Assembly: GCF_001579845.1 (NCBI RefSeq) | Contig: NZ_CP007440.1 | Location: forward strand, 496,001 to 560,000 | DNA from: Rhodoplanes sp. Z2-YC6860 | GTDB lineage: Bacteria; Pseudomonadota; Alphaproteobacteria; Rhizobiales; Xanthobacteraceae | DNA: 64,000 nt | Direction of reading: 5' to 3' | In this document: positions 7,724 through 15,992 of the stretch, one piece after another | Numbering within the stretch: the first letter of the stretch is position 1 | How the letters are laid out: each line of letters starts with the position of its first letter | Notes under the pieces: model-generated | What the model saw: only the letters and a program-made list of their open reading frames with translations | What the model was told of the DNA's origin: nothing | The model's database searches: none | Position numbers and translations under genes: made by a program

Positions 7724-8758
7724 ATGGGTTTCAAGGTCGCGGTGGTCGGCGCCACGGGGAACGTGGGCCGCGAGATGCTCAACATCCTGGAGGAGCGGCG
7801 GTTTCCCGCCGACGAGGTGATCGCGGTCGCCTCGCGCAAAAGCCAGGGCACTGACGTTTCGTTCGGCGACAAAATCCTCAAGTGCAAGGCGCTTGAGCAC
7901 ACCGACTTCTCCGACGTCGATATCTGCCTGATGTCTGCCGGCGGCAGCGTGTCGAAAGAGTGGTCGCCCAAGATCGGCGCCCAGGGCGCCATCGTGATCG
8001 ATAACTCCTCGGCTTGGCGCTACGATTCCGACGTGCCGCTGATCGTGCCCGAAGTGAACGCTGACGCGGTCACGGGCTTCCGCAAGAAGAACATCATCGC
8101 CAATCCGAACTGCTCCACCGCGCAGCTTGTGGTGGCGCTGAAGCCGCTGCACGACAAGGCCAAGATCACCCGCGTGGTGGTTTCGACCTATCAGTCGGTG
8201 TCCGGCGCCGGCAAGGACGCGATGGACGAGCTCGATCGCCAGACCAAGGCGATCTACTCGCTACAGGACGTCGAGGCCAAAAAGTTTCCGAAGCGCATCG
8301 CCTTCAACCTGATCCCCCAGATCGACGTGTTCATGGAGGACGGGTACACGAAGGAAGAGTGGAAAATGATGGCCGAGACCAAGAAGATTCTCGACCCCAA
8401 GATCAAGCTCACCGCCACCTGCGTGCGCGTGCCGGTGTTCATCAGCCACTCGGAAGCGGTCAACATCGAATTCGCCGAGCCGATCACGCCGGATGAGGCG
8501 CGCGATATCCTGCGCAACGCACCGGGCTGTATCGTGATCGACAAGCGCGAGCCCGGCGGTTACGTCACGCCATACGAGGCGACCGGCGAGGACGCGACCT
8601 ACATCAGCCGCATCCGCGAGGACGCGACCGTCGAGAACGGTCTGTCGATGTGGGTGGTGTCGGACAACCTGCGCAAAGGCGCGGCGCTCAACGCCGTGCA
8701 GATTGCCGAGTGCCTGATCAATCGCAAGCTGATCCAGGCGAAGCAGAAGGCGGCGTAA
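7724..8758 (+). CDS. asd: Aspartate-semialdehyde dehydrogenase
   Basis: A 344-residue enzyme of usual length. It reduces beta-aspartyl phosphate to aspartate semialdehyde with NADPH, the branch point to lysine/diaminopimelate, threonine and methionine. Visible features are the nucleotide-binding VVGATGNVGREM loop at the N-terminus, the catalytic Cys130 in IIANPNCSTAQL, the YQSVSGAGKDAM segment and a C-terminal HSEAVNIEF block carrying the active-site His region. The ATG at 7724 follows a 171-bp spacer. It is monocistronic by context: the next gene is convergent. It supplies the pathway that continues with dapF at 24.0 kb. Confidence 0.97.
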   Translation: MGFKVAVVGATGNVGREMLNILEERRFPADEVIAVASRKSQGTDVSFGDKILKCKALEHTDFSDVDICLMSAGGSVSKEWSPKIGAQGAIVIDNSSAWRYDSDVPLIVPEVNADAVTGFRKKNIIANPNCSTAQLVVALKPLHDKAKITRVVVSTYQSVSGAGKDAMDELDRQTKAIYSLQDVEAKKFPKRIAFNLIPQIDVFMEDGYTKEEWKMMAETKKILDPKIKLTATCVRVPVFISHSEAVNIEFAEPITPDEARDILRNAPGCIVIDKREPGGYVTPYEATGEDATYISRIREDATVENGLSMWVVSDNLRKGAALNAVQIAECLINRKLIQAKQKAA

Positions 8759-8765
8759 GGTCGGC

Positions 8766-9413
8766 TCAGCGGCCCGTAACGGGCTTGAATTCGCCGGTCG
8801 TGCGGTCGAGCACCGAAAGCTGGCCGGTGGCTACGCCGAAATAAGCGCCGTGGGTTAAGATCTCGCCGCGTTCGATCAGCTTCTTGAGCCGCGGAAACGT
8901 CAGCAGGTTGTCGAGTGTGTTGACGACCGACGCCTTCTCGAGCCGCTCGATATATTCCGCGGGCGAGAGGCTGCCCCGGGGCCCAAGCTTCTCGGCGGCG
9001 GGCGCGATCAGCGACATCCAGCGGCCGATGAAATCGCCGGGCGAAAGCGGCTCGGCATCCTCGGCAAACGCCTTCACGCCGCCGCAATGGGCGTGGCCGA
9101 GCACCACGATGTGTTTCACCCTGAGCGCGCCGACGCCGAACTCCAGCGCCGCCGAAACGCCATGATAGCTGCCGCCGGTCTCGAACGGCGGCACGAGGTT
9201 CGCCACGTTGCGGACCACGAACAGTTCGCCCGGGCCAGCATCGAAAATCACCTCGGGCGAGACGCGGGAGTCGCAGCACCCGATCACCATGATTTCCGGC
9301 TTCTGGCCTCGTTCGGCCAGCTCGCGGTAGCGGTCCTGCTCGGACTGGAGCCGGCCGCTGGCGAAGGCGCTGTAACCGTCGATCAGACGCTGCGGGAAAC
9401 TCAACGGATGCAC
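8766..9413 (-). CDS. Beta-class carbonic anhydrase
   Basis: A 215-residue protein of the beta-carbonic anhydrase family, which interconverts CO2 and bicarbonate with a zinc ion. The zinc site is visible: Cys46 with the CxDSR motif (GCCDSRVSP), and His107/Cys110 in GHAHCGG. The Asp48-Arg50 dyad is intact. No signal peptide is seen, so it is cytosolic. It converges on asd, the stop codons being only a few bases apart. The name cynT or can cannot be chosen from sequence, and no cynate genes are near. Confidence 0.93.
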   Translation of the reverse strand: MHPLSFPQRLIDGYSAFASGRLQSEQDRYRELAERGQKPEIMVIGCCDSRVSPEVIFDAGPGELFVVRNVANLVPPFETGGSYHGVSAALEFGVGALRVKHIVVLGHAHCGGVKAFAEDAEPLSPGDFIGRWMSLIAPAAEKLGPRGSLSPAEYIERLEKASVVNTLDNLLTFPRLKKLIERGEILTHGAYFGVATGQLSVLDRTTGEFKPVTGR

Positions 9414-9459
9414 TCCACTGATGAGATGTCCTCACACACTTGAGGTCCCAAAGCAAACT

Positions 9460-10197
9460 TCACGCCCATATGGCCATACGAAGCTTGCACTTATCGTAGT
9501 CTGAATCGGGCGGCAGTTGAATTAGGTCGGAACTCTGTCGCGCTATGCGCTCCGCAGTCCACGCTGCCGCGCAGGCATCGATAAGATCGTCTCGACTATG
9601 TTCGATCGCTGATCCTATTCGGGTTGTTACGAATTCTCTCGTGTATCCATGTTGGATTAGAATTTCGTACCGTTCTTCTAGTCCGGTCATATTGAGACCC
9701 GTTGGGTTTTTCCTCCGAGAGACCTTTTTAGGAAGTCGCATCGGGATGCGGCGGTTCATCGCATAGAAACTCACTTCAGGATGGCATTCAAATATCAAGT
9801 CCGGATGTTTCCGGGCGAACAAATCCACTTCTCTAATTTTGTTGAGAATGTTGAAGACCTGCTGTGACACTTTCTTGGGCGGATGAGAATGTTCAAGCTC
9901 AATGCTACAGGCCTCTTCGAACGAAGAGGCAACTAGTGCGGCTCGGCATGGGGCTGGGAAGACACTTGATTGCCTTTCTCGGCCCAAAATTTTTCTGGCC
10001 TCCCGGTCAGCCTTTCGTCCGCCGCGCACGGACAGTTCGGGCAGTCCGATAGGGATATCGACTGCTAATTTCCCTGGCTTAGTGTCGACTACTTCTGCAA
10101 ACGTCTTGAATAATTGCGCTCTAGGGGCGTCGCCCGTTGTCGATCGAAATACGACCAGCCAACCCTTAGGGCATCCGTCGGCACCCGCGACCCACAT
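9460..10197 (-). CDS. DUF429 family protein (predicted RNase H-like fold)
   Basis: A 245-residue protein starting MWVAGADGCPKGWLV, the characteristic opening of DUF429 proteins, which are predicted RNase H-like nucleases of unknown role. Other typical blocks are AVDIPIGLPE, the SSVFPAPCR segment near residue 90, FECHPEVSF near 160 and HSRDDLIDACAAAWTA near 215, with acidic residues that could bind metal. An in-frame ATG at 10230 would add 11 residues; I prefer 10197 for its match to the family start. The DNA is visibly richer in A/T than its neighbours and uses codons such as AAT, TTA and GAT more freely, suggesting recent acquisition. It lies between the carbonic anhydrase and a divergent CoA-ester lyase. 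Confidence 0.8.
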   Translation of the reverse strand: MWVAGADGCPKGWLVVFRSTTGDAPRAQLFKTFAEVVDTKPGKLAVDIPIGLPELSVRGGRKADREARKILGRERQSSVFPAPCRAALVASSFEEACSIELEHSHPPKKVSQQVFNILNKIREVDLFARKHPDLIFECHPEVSFYAMNRRIPMRLPKKVSRRKNPTGLNMTGLEERYEILIQHGYTREFVTTRIGSAIEHSRDDLIDACAAAWTAERIARQSSDLIQLPPDSDYDKCKLRMAIWA

Positions 10198-10281
10198 ATC
10201 TTGCCTCGTTCCATCCGTCGTCCCAAACACGCTGGCACAGCTCTTGCCACATCGCTACGGTGACGGGCCAGGAGGCGATAC

Positions 10282-11163
10282 ATGAGCATTCGTCCGCGCC
10301 GCAGCGTCTTGTACATGCCGGGCTCGAACGCCCGCGCCATCGAGAAGGCGCGAACCTTGCCGGCCGACGGCGTGATTCTCGATCTCGAGGACGCCGTTGC
10401 CCCCGACGCCAAAGAGGCCGCGCGCAAGCAGGTCACCGATGCCGTGAAGTCCGGCGGCTTCGGCGGCCGCGAGGTGTTCATCCGCATCAATGGTATCGAA
10501 ACGCCCTGGCATGCGGACGATCTCGCCGCCGCCGCTGCTGCTGGCCCCGATGCGATCCTCATTCCGAAAGTCGGCCGCGTCGAACAATTGGAGCGGATCG
10601 GCCGCCGGATCATGGACTTGCACACGCCGCACAAGACCCGGATCTGGGCGATGATCGAGACGCCGGAGGCGCTCTTCAACATCGTGGCCCTGGCGGCCGA
10701 GGCCCATGACTCCGAGACGCGGCTCGCGGGTTTCGTCATGGGCACCAACGATCTTGCCAAGGAGACGCGGGCGCGGCTCATTCCCGGCCGGGCGCCGATG
10801 GCCTCCTGGCTCACGACCTGTCTGCTCGCGGCGCATGCTCACGGCATCGATATCCTCGACGGCGTCTACAACGATCTCAGCGACGCCAAGGGTTTCGAGG
10901 CCGAATGCATCCAAGGCCGCGACATGGGCTTCGACGGCAAGACGCTGATTCATCCGAACCAGATCGAGCCTTGCAATGTGGTGTTCTCACCGAGCGCAGC
11001 CGAGGTCGAGCATGCGCGCAAGCTGATCGCAGCCTTTGATCTGCCGGAGAACAAGGACAAGGGCGTGGTGCAGGTCGAGGGCCGCATGGTCGAGCGCATG
11101 CATGCCGAGATGGCGCGGCGCACGGTGGCGATCGCCGAGGCCATCGAGGGCACACGAAGTTGA
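10282..11163 (+). CDS. HpcH/HpaI-family CoA-ester lyase (CitE/malyl-CoA lyase-like)
   Basis: A 293-residue TIM-barrel protein of the citrate lyase beta subunit-like family. It opens RRSVLYMPGSNARAIEKA and has the magnesium- and CoA-binding blocks VILDLEDAVAP, REVFIRING, WAMIETPEA, GTNDLAKE and LIHPNQIEPCN. Members cleave malyl-CoA, citramalyl-CoA or related acyl-CoA esters. No citD or citF lies nearby, so a free-standing CoA lyase is more likely than a citrate lyase subunit. The exact substrate cannot be read. A good ribosome-binding site (ggaggcg) precedes the ATG. Its upstream region is shared with the divergent DUF429 gene. Confidence 0.88.
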   Translation: MSIRPRRSVLYMPGSNARAIEKARTLPADGVILDLEDAVAPDAKEAARKQVTDAVKSGGFGGREVFIRINGIETPWHADDLAAAAAAGPDAILIPKVGRVEQLERIGRRIMDLHTPHKTRIWAMIETPEALFNIVALAAEAHDSETRLAGFVMGTNDLAKETRARLIPGRAPMASWLTTCLLAAHAHGIDILDGVYNDLSDAKGFEAECIQGRDMGFDGKTLIHPNQIEPCNVVFSPSAAEVEHARKLIAAFDLPENKDKGVVQVEGRMVERMHAEMARRTVAIAEAIEGTRS

Positions 11164-11223
11164 TGGGCGGCGTTTGGCGCTCTGATAAGATGCCCCGGAA
11201 GATTTGAAATCGCTGGGGGCGTG

Positions 11224-12027
11224 ATGCGGTTATTTCCGTTTGTTGCGGCGAGTCTCGTACTCGCTTCTGTTGTTGCGGCTCAGGCGCAATCCGATCTCGC
11301 GCCGACCGACAAGCTGCGCGCGGCTTATCTTTCCAGCAATCCGACGCAGGCGGTCCGCAATCCGCAGACCGGCGAAGTCCGCGGCCCATCCTATGAACTG
11401 GCCCAGGAGCTTGCGAGGAAGATTGGCAAGCCGCTCGACTTCAAGCCGATTCCCAATCCGCCGGCGGTGGTTGAGGCGGTCAAGAATGGCGAGGCCGATA
11501 TTGGGTTTGTGGCCTACGAGGCGACGCGGCTTGGCACGGTGGAGTTTTCGCAAACCTATATGCTGGTGCAGCAGTCGTTTCTGGTGCTGGGCGACTCACC
11601 GATCAAAGCGGTGGCTGATGCCGACCGCGCTGGCTTGAAGATCGCCGGTACGCGCGCCGACTCGATCACCCTCTGTATGAAGCGCGTGTTGAAGAAAGCC
11701 ACCCTGGTGGAGCTTGAGAACAATCCGGAGCTGATCGTCAAAGCGCTGACCGGCAAGGAGATCGACGCGCTCGGCGCCAACCGTCAGCGGCTCACCGCGC
11801 TGATGCGCAGCATTCCGGGCTCGCGGCTTCTGCCCGACAACTTCTTCAATGTGCCGCAGAACATCGTGGTGCCGAAGGACAGGCCGCAGGCGCTGGCCGC
11901 GGTCGATGCCTTTATTGACGAGATGCGGGGCTCTGGCTTTCTGCGCGATGCCATTGCCCGGGGCGGCGCGACTGGCGTCGAAGCCGCGCCGAAAAGCCCC
12001 GGCAGCCAGCACGGCTGTCCAGGCTGA
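11224..12027 (+). CDS. Periplasmic amino-acid-type substrate-binding protein
   Basis: A 267-residue exported protein. A Sec signal peptide (MRLFPFVAASLVLASVVAAQAQ) is followed by a type-2 periplasmic binding fold of the SBP_bac_3 kind, with the recognisable YELAQELARKIGKPLDF and ADIGFVAYEATR segments. These domains bind amino acids or other small solutes for ABC uptake. No permease or ATPase gene is adjacent, so it is an orphan here and may serve a transporter elsewhere or a sensing role. The reading frame also offers a GTG three bases upstream (11221). It follows the CoA-ester lyase by 60 bp on the same strand. Confidence 0.82.
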   Translation: MRLFPFVAASLVLASVVAAQAQSDLAPTDKLRAAYLSSNPTQAVRNPQTGEVRGPSYELAQELARKIGKPLDFKPIPNPPAVVEAVKNGEADIGFVAYEATRLGTVEFSQTYMLVQQSFLVLGDSPIKAVADADRAGLKIAGTRADSITLCMKRVLKKATLVELENNPELIVKALTGKEIDALGANRQRLTALMRSIPGSRLLPDNFFNVPQNIVVPKDRPQALAAVDAFIDEMRGSGFLRDAIARGGATGVEAAPKSPGSQHGCPG

Positions 12028-12039
12028 TACGCCGGCTCG

Positions 12040-12411
12040 TCAGTCGGGCAACGTATAGACGAACAGCGCCTCGGTACCGCCTTGCAGGCAGATGAAGCGT
12101 GTGGTGTCCGGGCCTTTGCCGGCGTCGTACGTGGCGCGGCCGTGATAGACCGCGGTGACGAAATTGTTGCCGACCCGGTCAGAGAAGGGATCGACCGTCA
12201 CCTTGGAGCGGTCGATGGTGAAACGGCGGAATGCCGGATTATGTCGCTTGAACTGAACGGCAGCGAGCCGTTCGCAGTCGCGGATGCCGTCGAAACGGGT
12301 CTTGGCGCGCGGCCCGGCATTGGCGGTCGCTGCAAGTGACGTCAGCAACGCGCCAAGCAAGACTGATGTCGTGATTCTGAAGCTCGCACGCACAATCGAC
12401 TTCAGGCCCAC
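12040..12411 (-). CDS. Small exported protein, unknown function
   Basis: A 123-residue protein with a Sec signal peptide (about residues 1-32, ending LAATANAGP). The mature part of about 90 residues has two cysteines (in RDCERLA and RFICLQGG) that could form a disulfide, and ends in a beta-strand-like [10 protein letters not shown] recognise no named domain. Its start codon lies 10 bases inside the end of leuD, so the two are almost certainly cotranscribed, although no link to leucine synthesis is obvious. It converges on the binding-protein gene. Confidence 0.7.
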   Translation of the reverse strand: MGLKSIVRASFRITTSVLLGALLTSLAATANAGPRAKTRFDGIRDCERLAAVQFKRHNPAFRRFTIDRSKVTVDPFSDRVGNNFVTAVYHGRATYDAGKGPDTTRFICLQGGTEALFVYTLPD

Positions 12412-13007
12412 GGCCGCGCGGTCTGCGACTTCGCCTCGAAGTTCGCGATCTTGTCCTTCTTCAGCTGAGTCTGGGCGATGTCATCGAGGCCGTTCAGCAT
12501 GATGTGCTTGCGGGCCGGATCGATGTCGAACTTCACCACGCCGCCGTCCGGCCCGCGGATCTCCTGCTTCTCGAGGTCGATCGACAGCGTCGCATTGGAG
12601 CCGCGGTCGGCGTCATCGAACAGCTTCTCCAGGTCCTGCGGGCTGACCTTGATCGGCAGCAGACCGTTCTTGAAGCAGTTGTTGTAGAAGATGTCGCCGA
12701 ACTGCGTGGAGATCACGCAACGGATGCCGTAGTCCATCAGCGCCCAGGGCGCATGCTCGCGCGAGGAGCCGCAGCCGAAATTGTCCTCGGCGACGATGAT
12801 CTTGGCGTTCTTGTAGGCCGGCTTGTTGAGGACGAAATCCGGGTTGTCGCTGCCGTCATCCTGGTAGCGCATCTCGGAGAACAGGCCCTTGGCGAGCCCG
12901 GTGCGCTTCAGCGTCTTCAGATACTGCTTCGGGATGATCATGTCGGTGTCGACATTGAGCACCCGCAACGGGGCCGCGACACCTTCCAGCTTGTCGAACT
13001 TTTGCAT
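12402..13007 (-). CDS. leuD: 3-isopropylmalate dehydratase small subunit
   Basis: A 201-residue swivel-domain subunit of isopropylmalate isomerase, which pairs with LeuC to convert 2- to 3-isopropylmalate. Typical features are [24 protein letters not shown]-type opening (residues 1-24), IIPKQYLKT, the substrate-loop [17 protein letters not shown] and [17 protein letters not shown] set the start at 13007, where the family sequence begins; the open frame continues upstream without homology. The gene is 3 kb away from leuC, on the same strand, with unrelated genes of both strands in between. It overlaps the next small exported gene by 10 bases. Confidence 0.96.
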   Translation of the reverse strand: MQKFDKLEGVAAPLRVLNVDTDMIIPKQYLKTLKRTGLAKGLFSEMRYQDDGSDNPDFVLNKPAYKNAKIIVAEDNFGCGSSREHAPWALMDYGIRCVISTQFGDIFYNNCFKNGLLPIKVSPQDLEKLFDDADRGSNATLSIDLEKQEIRGPDGGVVKFDIDPARKHIMLNGLDDIAQTQLKKDKIANFEAKSQTARPWA

Positions 13008-13054
13008 GGGGCCTGTCTCCTTGGTCTTTTGAATGGCTCTCAAATGCGGTCCGG

Positions 13055-13378
13055 TCAAGCCCCTGGAACCGCTTCCTTTTTGCGTTCGTGGTGATGGTGG
13101 TAGCGGATCTCGCCGACCTTGATGTCGTACATCTCGTAATATTTCAGCCGGCCGAGCTTCTGCGCCTCGATATGCTCCGGATGCATGCGCCAAGCGCGCT
13201 GGCCCTCTTCATGCTCGAACTCGACGATGGTGACCCGCTCGCCGTCGTCGGCCCAGAAGCCCTTGTGGGAGATGTAGCCCGGGATGGTCCTGGCGATCTC
13301 CTGCATCCGGTCGACCAGCGCGACATATTCGTCCTGAAACCCGGGCCGCAGCCGCGACCGGAACACGGTGACGATCAT
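13055..13378 (-). CDS. ABM-domain monooxygenase-like protein
   Basis: A 107-residue protein with the antibiotic-biosynthesis-monooxygenase (dimeric alpha-beta barrel) fold: [13 protein letters not shown], the central [28 protein letters not shown] and [16 protein letters not shown]. Such domains are found in small cofactor-free oxygenases and haem-degrading proteins; the role here is unknown. The C-terminus is His-rich (four consecutive histidines) and basic, an unusual tail that could bind metal. The start at 13378 matches the family. It is 47 bp upstream of leuD on the same strand. Confidence 0.8.
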   Translation of the reverse strand: MIVTVFRSRLRPGFQDEYVALVDRMQEIARTIPGYISHKGFWADDGERVTIVEFEHEEGQRAWRMHPEHIEAQKLGRLKYYEMYDIKVGEIRYHHHHERKKEAVPGA

Positions 13379-13481
13379 GGGAGCCTCCTGAGGCGGAACG
13401 TCCATTGTGCCGGCCGCAGGTCAACCGATCCAACGCCAATTGGCGATGGGAGGCATCAATCCGGTCGATGGAGCCGGCTTT

Positions 13482-13898
13482 TCACCCCTGCTTCTGGTTC
13501 TTCTCGATGCCGTCCATGCTGCAGACCCAGCTCCGTGCCGAGCGAAACCAGTTCTGCTTCTTCGGCATCAGCTGGTCGCGCTGCGCCAGGATGCCGACCC
13601 GTACCATGTAGGACGCCTGCTGACCTTCGCCCGGCGTGGTCGAATAGATCGGCGAGCCGCAGGTCCCGCAGAATGCCTGCACCCGCGGCCGGCCGCTGTC
13701 CGCCGTGGTTTTGATGTAGTCGGTGGGCTTTCCCTTCATCTTGAAGGCGCTGCCCTCGATCGGCACCGAAACGCGGAAAGCCGAGCCGGTGCCGGTCTGG
13801 CAGTCGGTGCAATGGCAAATCCCGACCTTGTCCGGGTCCGCCTCGCCCTCGATGGTGATTGCGCCGCAATGGCATGCGCCGGTGACTTTCATGGACAT
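13482..13898 (-). CDS. GFA family zinc-binding protein
   Basis: A 138-residue protein of the GFA (glutathione-dependent formaldehyde-activating-like) family. The zinc-binding cysteines are visible: CHCGA near residue 9, ICHCTDCQ near 27 and FCGTCGSPIY near 77. True formaldehyde-activating activity is proven for very few members, so only the fold is claimed. A short C-terminal stretch with Trp and Cys (NWFRSARSWVCSMDG) is typical of the longer members. The start may be the ATG at 13898 or 13892. It is a single gene between ABM and zincin genes on the same strand. Confidence 0.85.
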   Translation of the reverse strand: MSMKVTGACHCGAITIEGEADPDKVGICHCTDCQTGTGSAFRVSVPIEGSAFKMKGKPTDYIKTTADSGRPRVQAFCGTCGSPIYSTTPGEGQQASYMVRVGILAQRDQLMPKKQNWFRSARSWVCSMDGIEKNQKQG

Positions 13899-13973
13899 TC
13901 TCCCTCTTAGCCTTGCTCTTCAGGCTTGGCGCTTGCTCGGCCAGCCGTTCGATCTCACGCGCAGGATAGCCAC

Positions 13974-14426
13974 TCAGTTGGCTGCCCGTTCTATGGCTTC
14001 GATGTCGTCATCGGACAGCCCGAAGTGGTGGCCAATCTCATGCACCAGCACATGCTGGATGACATGACCCAGCGTTTCGTCATGCTCAGCCCAATACAAC
14101 AGGATCGGCACCCGATAGAGCCAGACCATATTCGGCATATGCGTCGGCGCTGTCTCGGATTGGAACGGCAGCCCGATGCCTTGGAACAGGCCCATCAGGT
14201 CGAGCTCGCTCTGGATGCCCATCGCATCCAGCACCTCTTCGGTTGGATAATCGTCGATCTGGATCACGACGCCTTCGCAGCGGTCACGGAATTCTTTGGG
14301 CAGAAGCTGAAAAGCTTCCAGCGCGATGGCCTCGAACTCGGCGAGCGACGGCGCCTTTAGCGGCCGCCAGGCCAGCGGGTCGGGCAAGGAAGCGTCGGAA
14401 GGCTCGTCGGATTTCCGGTCTGTCAT
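13974..14426 (-). CDS. Zincin-like metallopeptidase family protein
   Basis: A 150-residue cytosolic protein of the small MPN-unrelated zincin family (PF06262-type). The zinc motif HEIGHHFGLSD near residue 133 has the HExxH signature with a third acidic ligand region downstream (DDDIEAIE). A hydrophilic N-terminus is followed by a beta-rich core with VIQIDDYP and LGLFQG-like segments. Proteolytic activity is not demonstrated for the family. I chose the ATG at 14426 (MTDRKSDE); an upstream ATG at 14444 is also possible. Confidence 0.85.
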   Translation of the reverse strand: MTDRKSDEPSDASLPDPLAWRPLKAPSLAEFEAIALEAFQLLPKEFRDRCEGVVIQIDDYPTEEVLDAMGIQSELDLMGLFQGIGLPFQSETAPTHMPNMVWLYRVPILLYWAEHDETLGHVIQHVLVHEIGHHFGLSDDDIEAIERAAN

Positions 14427-14506
14427 TTGCGACAAATCTAGCACGCTGCCAGGGTTTCAAAGGGCGAAAGGTTGACGCCGCGGCGGCGATGCGAGAGCTT
14501 CCTGCC

Positions 14507-14845
14507 ATGCGAATGCCCGTGACATTTGCCGCAATCGCGATCTCGGCTGGACTGCTCTGGTCCGCGCCCGGCATGGCGCAGAACGGCCGGCCCGGCGCCA
14601 CCGCCGCGACGGCAGCGAACAGCCTGGCGCAGGCCCGGCCCCAGGTTCGGCGGGTGCGGCCGCGGATCCATGTGCAACCGATCTATCCGTACCGCCGTTA
14701 TCACTCGCTCTATCCGCTGCCTTATGATGTTGAATACCCGGGGCCGAACGCGAAGCGCGACTGCGCGGCGCGTTACGTCACCGAATACCGGCCGAGCGGC
14801 ACGGTGATCGTGCCGCGGATGAACTGCTGGTGGGTGCGCGGATGA
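14507..14845 (+). CDS. Small exported Arg/Tyr/Pro-rich protein
   Basis: A 112-residue protein with a Sec signal peptide (MRMPVTFAAIAISAGLLWSAPGMAQ). The mature part is rich in Arg, Pro and Tyr (for example HVQPIYPYRRYHSLYPLPY) and ends in a block with two cysteines (DCAARYVTEYRPSG, MNCWWVRG) that recurs in small Bradyrhizobiaceae exported proteins. The function is unknown. Alternative starts lie at 14489 and 14513. Its stop codon overlaps the start of the next gene (ATGA), so the two form an operon. It begins a run of four such genes. Confidence 0.7.
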   Translation: MRMPVTFAAIAISAGLLWSAPGMAQNGRPGATAATAANSLAQARPQVRRVRPRIHVQPIYPYRRYHSLYPLPYDVEYPGPNAKRDCAARYVTEYRPSGTVIVPRMNCWWVRG

Positions 14846-15051
14846 GAAGCGCGGCCTCGAACGTTTTGCTGGCCGTGATCGCCGGTGCGGTGGTGCTGGC
14901 GTTCATGGACCCTGCGTCTGCTGCGCGCCGCAAGCGTGTGTACTCCGAAACCGGCCCGCTGATCATGTCGGGAAGCTTTGGTGCAATGGCGAGCTATCGT
15001 CGTCCGCATTCCGCCGAGATCTGCAAGCCTGTCACCGTTCGGGTGCGGTGA
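14842..15051 (+). CDS. Small exported protein, coupled to the preceding gene
   Basis: A 69-residue protein with a signal peptide (SNVLLAVIAGAVVLAFMDPASAA). A short basic mature segment follows (RRKRVYSETGPLIMSGSFG) with one cysteine near the end. No family recognised. The ATG overlaps the previous stop as ATGA, a layout that supports translational coupling. A clear hairpin terminator lies 43 bp downstream. Confidence 0.6.
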   Translation: MRSAASNVLLAVIAGAVVLAFMDPASAARRKRVYSETGPLIMSGSFGAMASYRRPHSAEICKPVTVRVR

Positions 15052-15093
15052 CCTCGCGCCAATTGCGGCAATAGGCGACCGATCCAAGATCAC

Positions 15094-15118
15094 AAGGCCC
15101 GCAGCGATGCGGGCCTTT
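15094..15118 (+). terminator. Rho-independent terminator after the coupled exported-protein pair
   Basis: The stem aaggcccgc / gcgggcctt encloses a short loop (agcgat) and is followed by a brief T-run (cctttca). It is placed 43 bp after the second stop. Confidence 0.75.
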
Positions 15119-15211
15119 CACTTTCATTTGGCGTTGCGGCGTCGCGGTCCGTCCCTACATCGCGGGCGCCTGGATCGCTGGTGATCCATGTCAATGCCGG
15201 AGAACTGTGCA

Positions 15212-15484
15212 ATGTCAAAAGTGCCCGCAGTTTTAGCAGCAATCGCCATCTCGGCTCTGGCCGCGATTCCCGTGACGGCCGGCGCTGTCGAGCAGAACGC
15301 CGATGGCGTTCGGAACGTCGAACGGAGCATGGTGCGCCACAAGGTGCGTCATGTGCGAAACACAGCGCCGCGTGCCTACGGCGAAGGCTATCGTGAGTCC
15401 TATGGCTACGCCGACGAGCCGTGGTCGACGGGGACCTACAATGGCGTCAACCGCTGGGGCGGTGCTCCGGGTTCGATCTGGTGA
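15212..15484 (+). CDS. Small exported protein, unknown function
   Basis: A 90-residue protein with a Sec signal peptide (MSKVPAVLAAIAISALAAIPVTAGA). The mature part is rich in Arg, Tyr and Gly, with a RNVERSMVRHKVRHVRN basic stretch and a C-terminal Gly/Trp-rich tail (WGGAPGSIW). An ATG at 15188 lies upstream, but ggaga at 15199-15203 favours the start at 15212. No domain recognised. It resembles the neighbouring exported genes in composition and is probably of the same loose family. Confidence 0.65.
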   Translation: MSKVPAVLAAIAISALAAIPVTAGAVEQNADGVRNVERSMVRHKVRHVRNTAPRAYGEGYRESYGYADEPWSTGTYNGVNRWGGAPGSIW

Positions 15485-15629
15485 CTGAACATTCGACCTC
15501 GCAACGCGTAGGTTCGCCGCAAGGCGGGCTTGCCGCTTTCTTCGCTGCAAAAGTGATCGCGCCGCGCCGGATATCGCGGATGGTTTGGCTGCGGCCGGTG
15601 TTCTATCGACAGCAACACTGGAGGATTCC

Positions 15630-15932
15630 ATGGCATCCAGAATCGTCGCTGTGACTACGTTGCTTGCGATGTCGTTCGCAATTCCGAGTTCAGCGCTTGC
15701 GTCGGAGCAGCATCACAACGCGGTGCGCCGCGACAGCCAGATTGAGCTGCGTTCGGCACACCGGCATCGCAAACCTGCAGCCCCAGGCATTGCGACCGAT
15801 CGTCGATTCGATGACAAGCCTTACGCAGGCCATCGGACCGACATCGCCGGCAACTCGTATTTCTATTATCGGGTCGGCGCCGACACGCCATTTGGCGCAG
15901 GCCGCGTCTTGCCGCCGCCGTATCCGCGCTGA
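15630..15932 (+). CDS. Small exported protein, unknown function
   Basis: A 100-residue protein with a signal peptide (MASRIVAVTTLLAMSFAIPSSALA). The mature region is His/Arg-rich (RSAHRHRKPA) and ends with a Gly/Pro segment (GAGRVLPPPYPR). A strong ribosome-binding site (ggagg, 15620-15624) precedes the ATG at 15630. No domain recognised. It is the fourth of four consecutive small exported genes on the plus strand and is followed by a bidirectional terminator shared with leuC. Confidence 0.7.
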   Translation: MASRIVAVTTLLAMSFAIPSSALASEQHHNAVRRDSQIELRSAHRHRKPAAPGIATDRRFDDKPYAGHRTDIAGNSYFYYRVGADTPFGAGRVLPPPYPR

Positions 15933-15941
15933 AGCAGAAAC

Positions 15942-15970
15942 AAAAAGACCCGCCGTGAGGCGGGCCTTTT
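15942..15970. terminator. Bidirectional terminator between the exported-protein gene and leuC
   Basis: The stem gacccgcc / ggcgggcc, with loop gtga, is flanked by an A-run on the left and a T-run on the right (aaaaa...ctttt), so it can end transcripts from both convergent genes. Confidence 0.8.
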
Positions 15971-15992
15971 CGATTGTGATGTTGGCCTTGTC

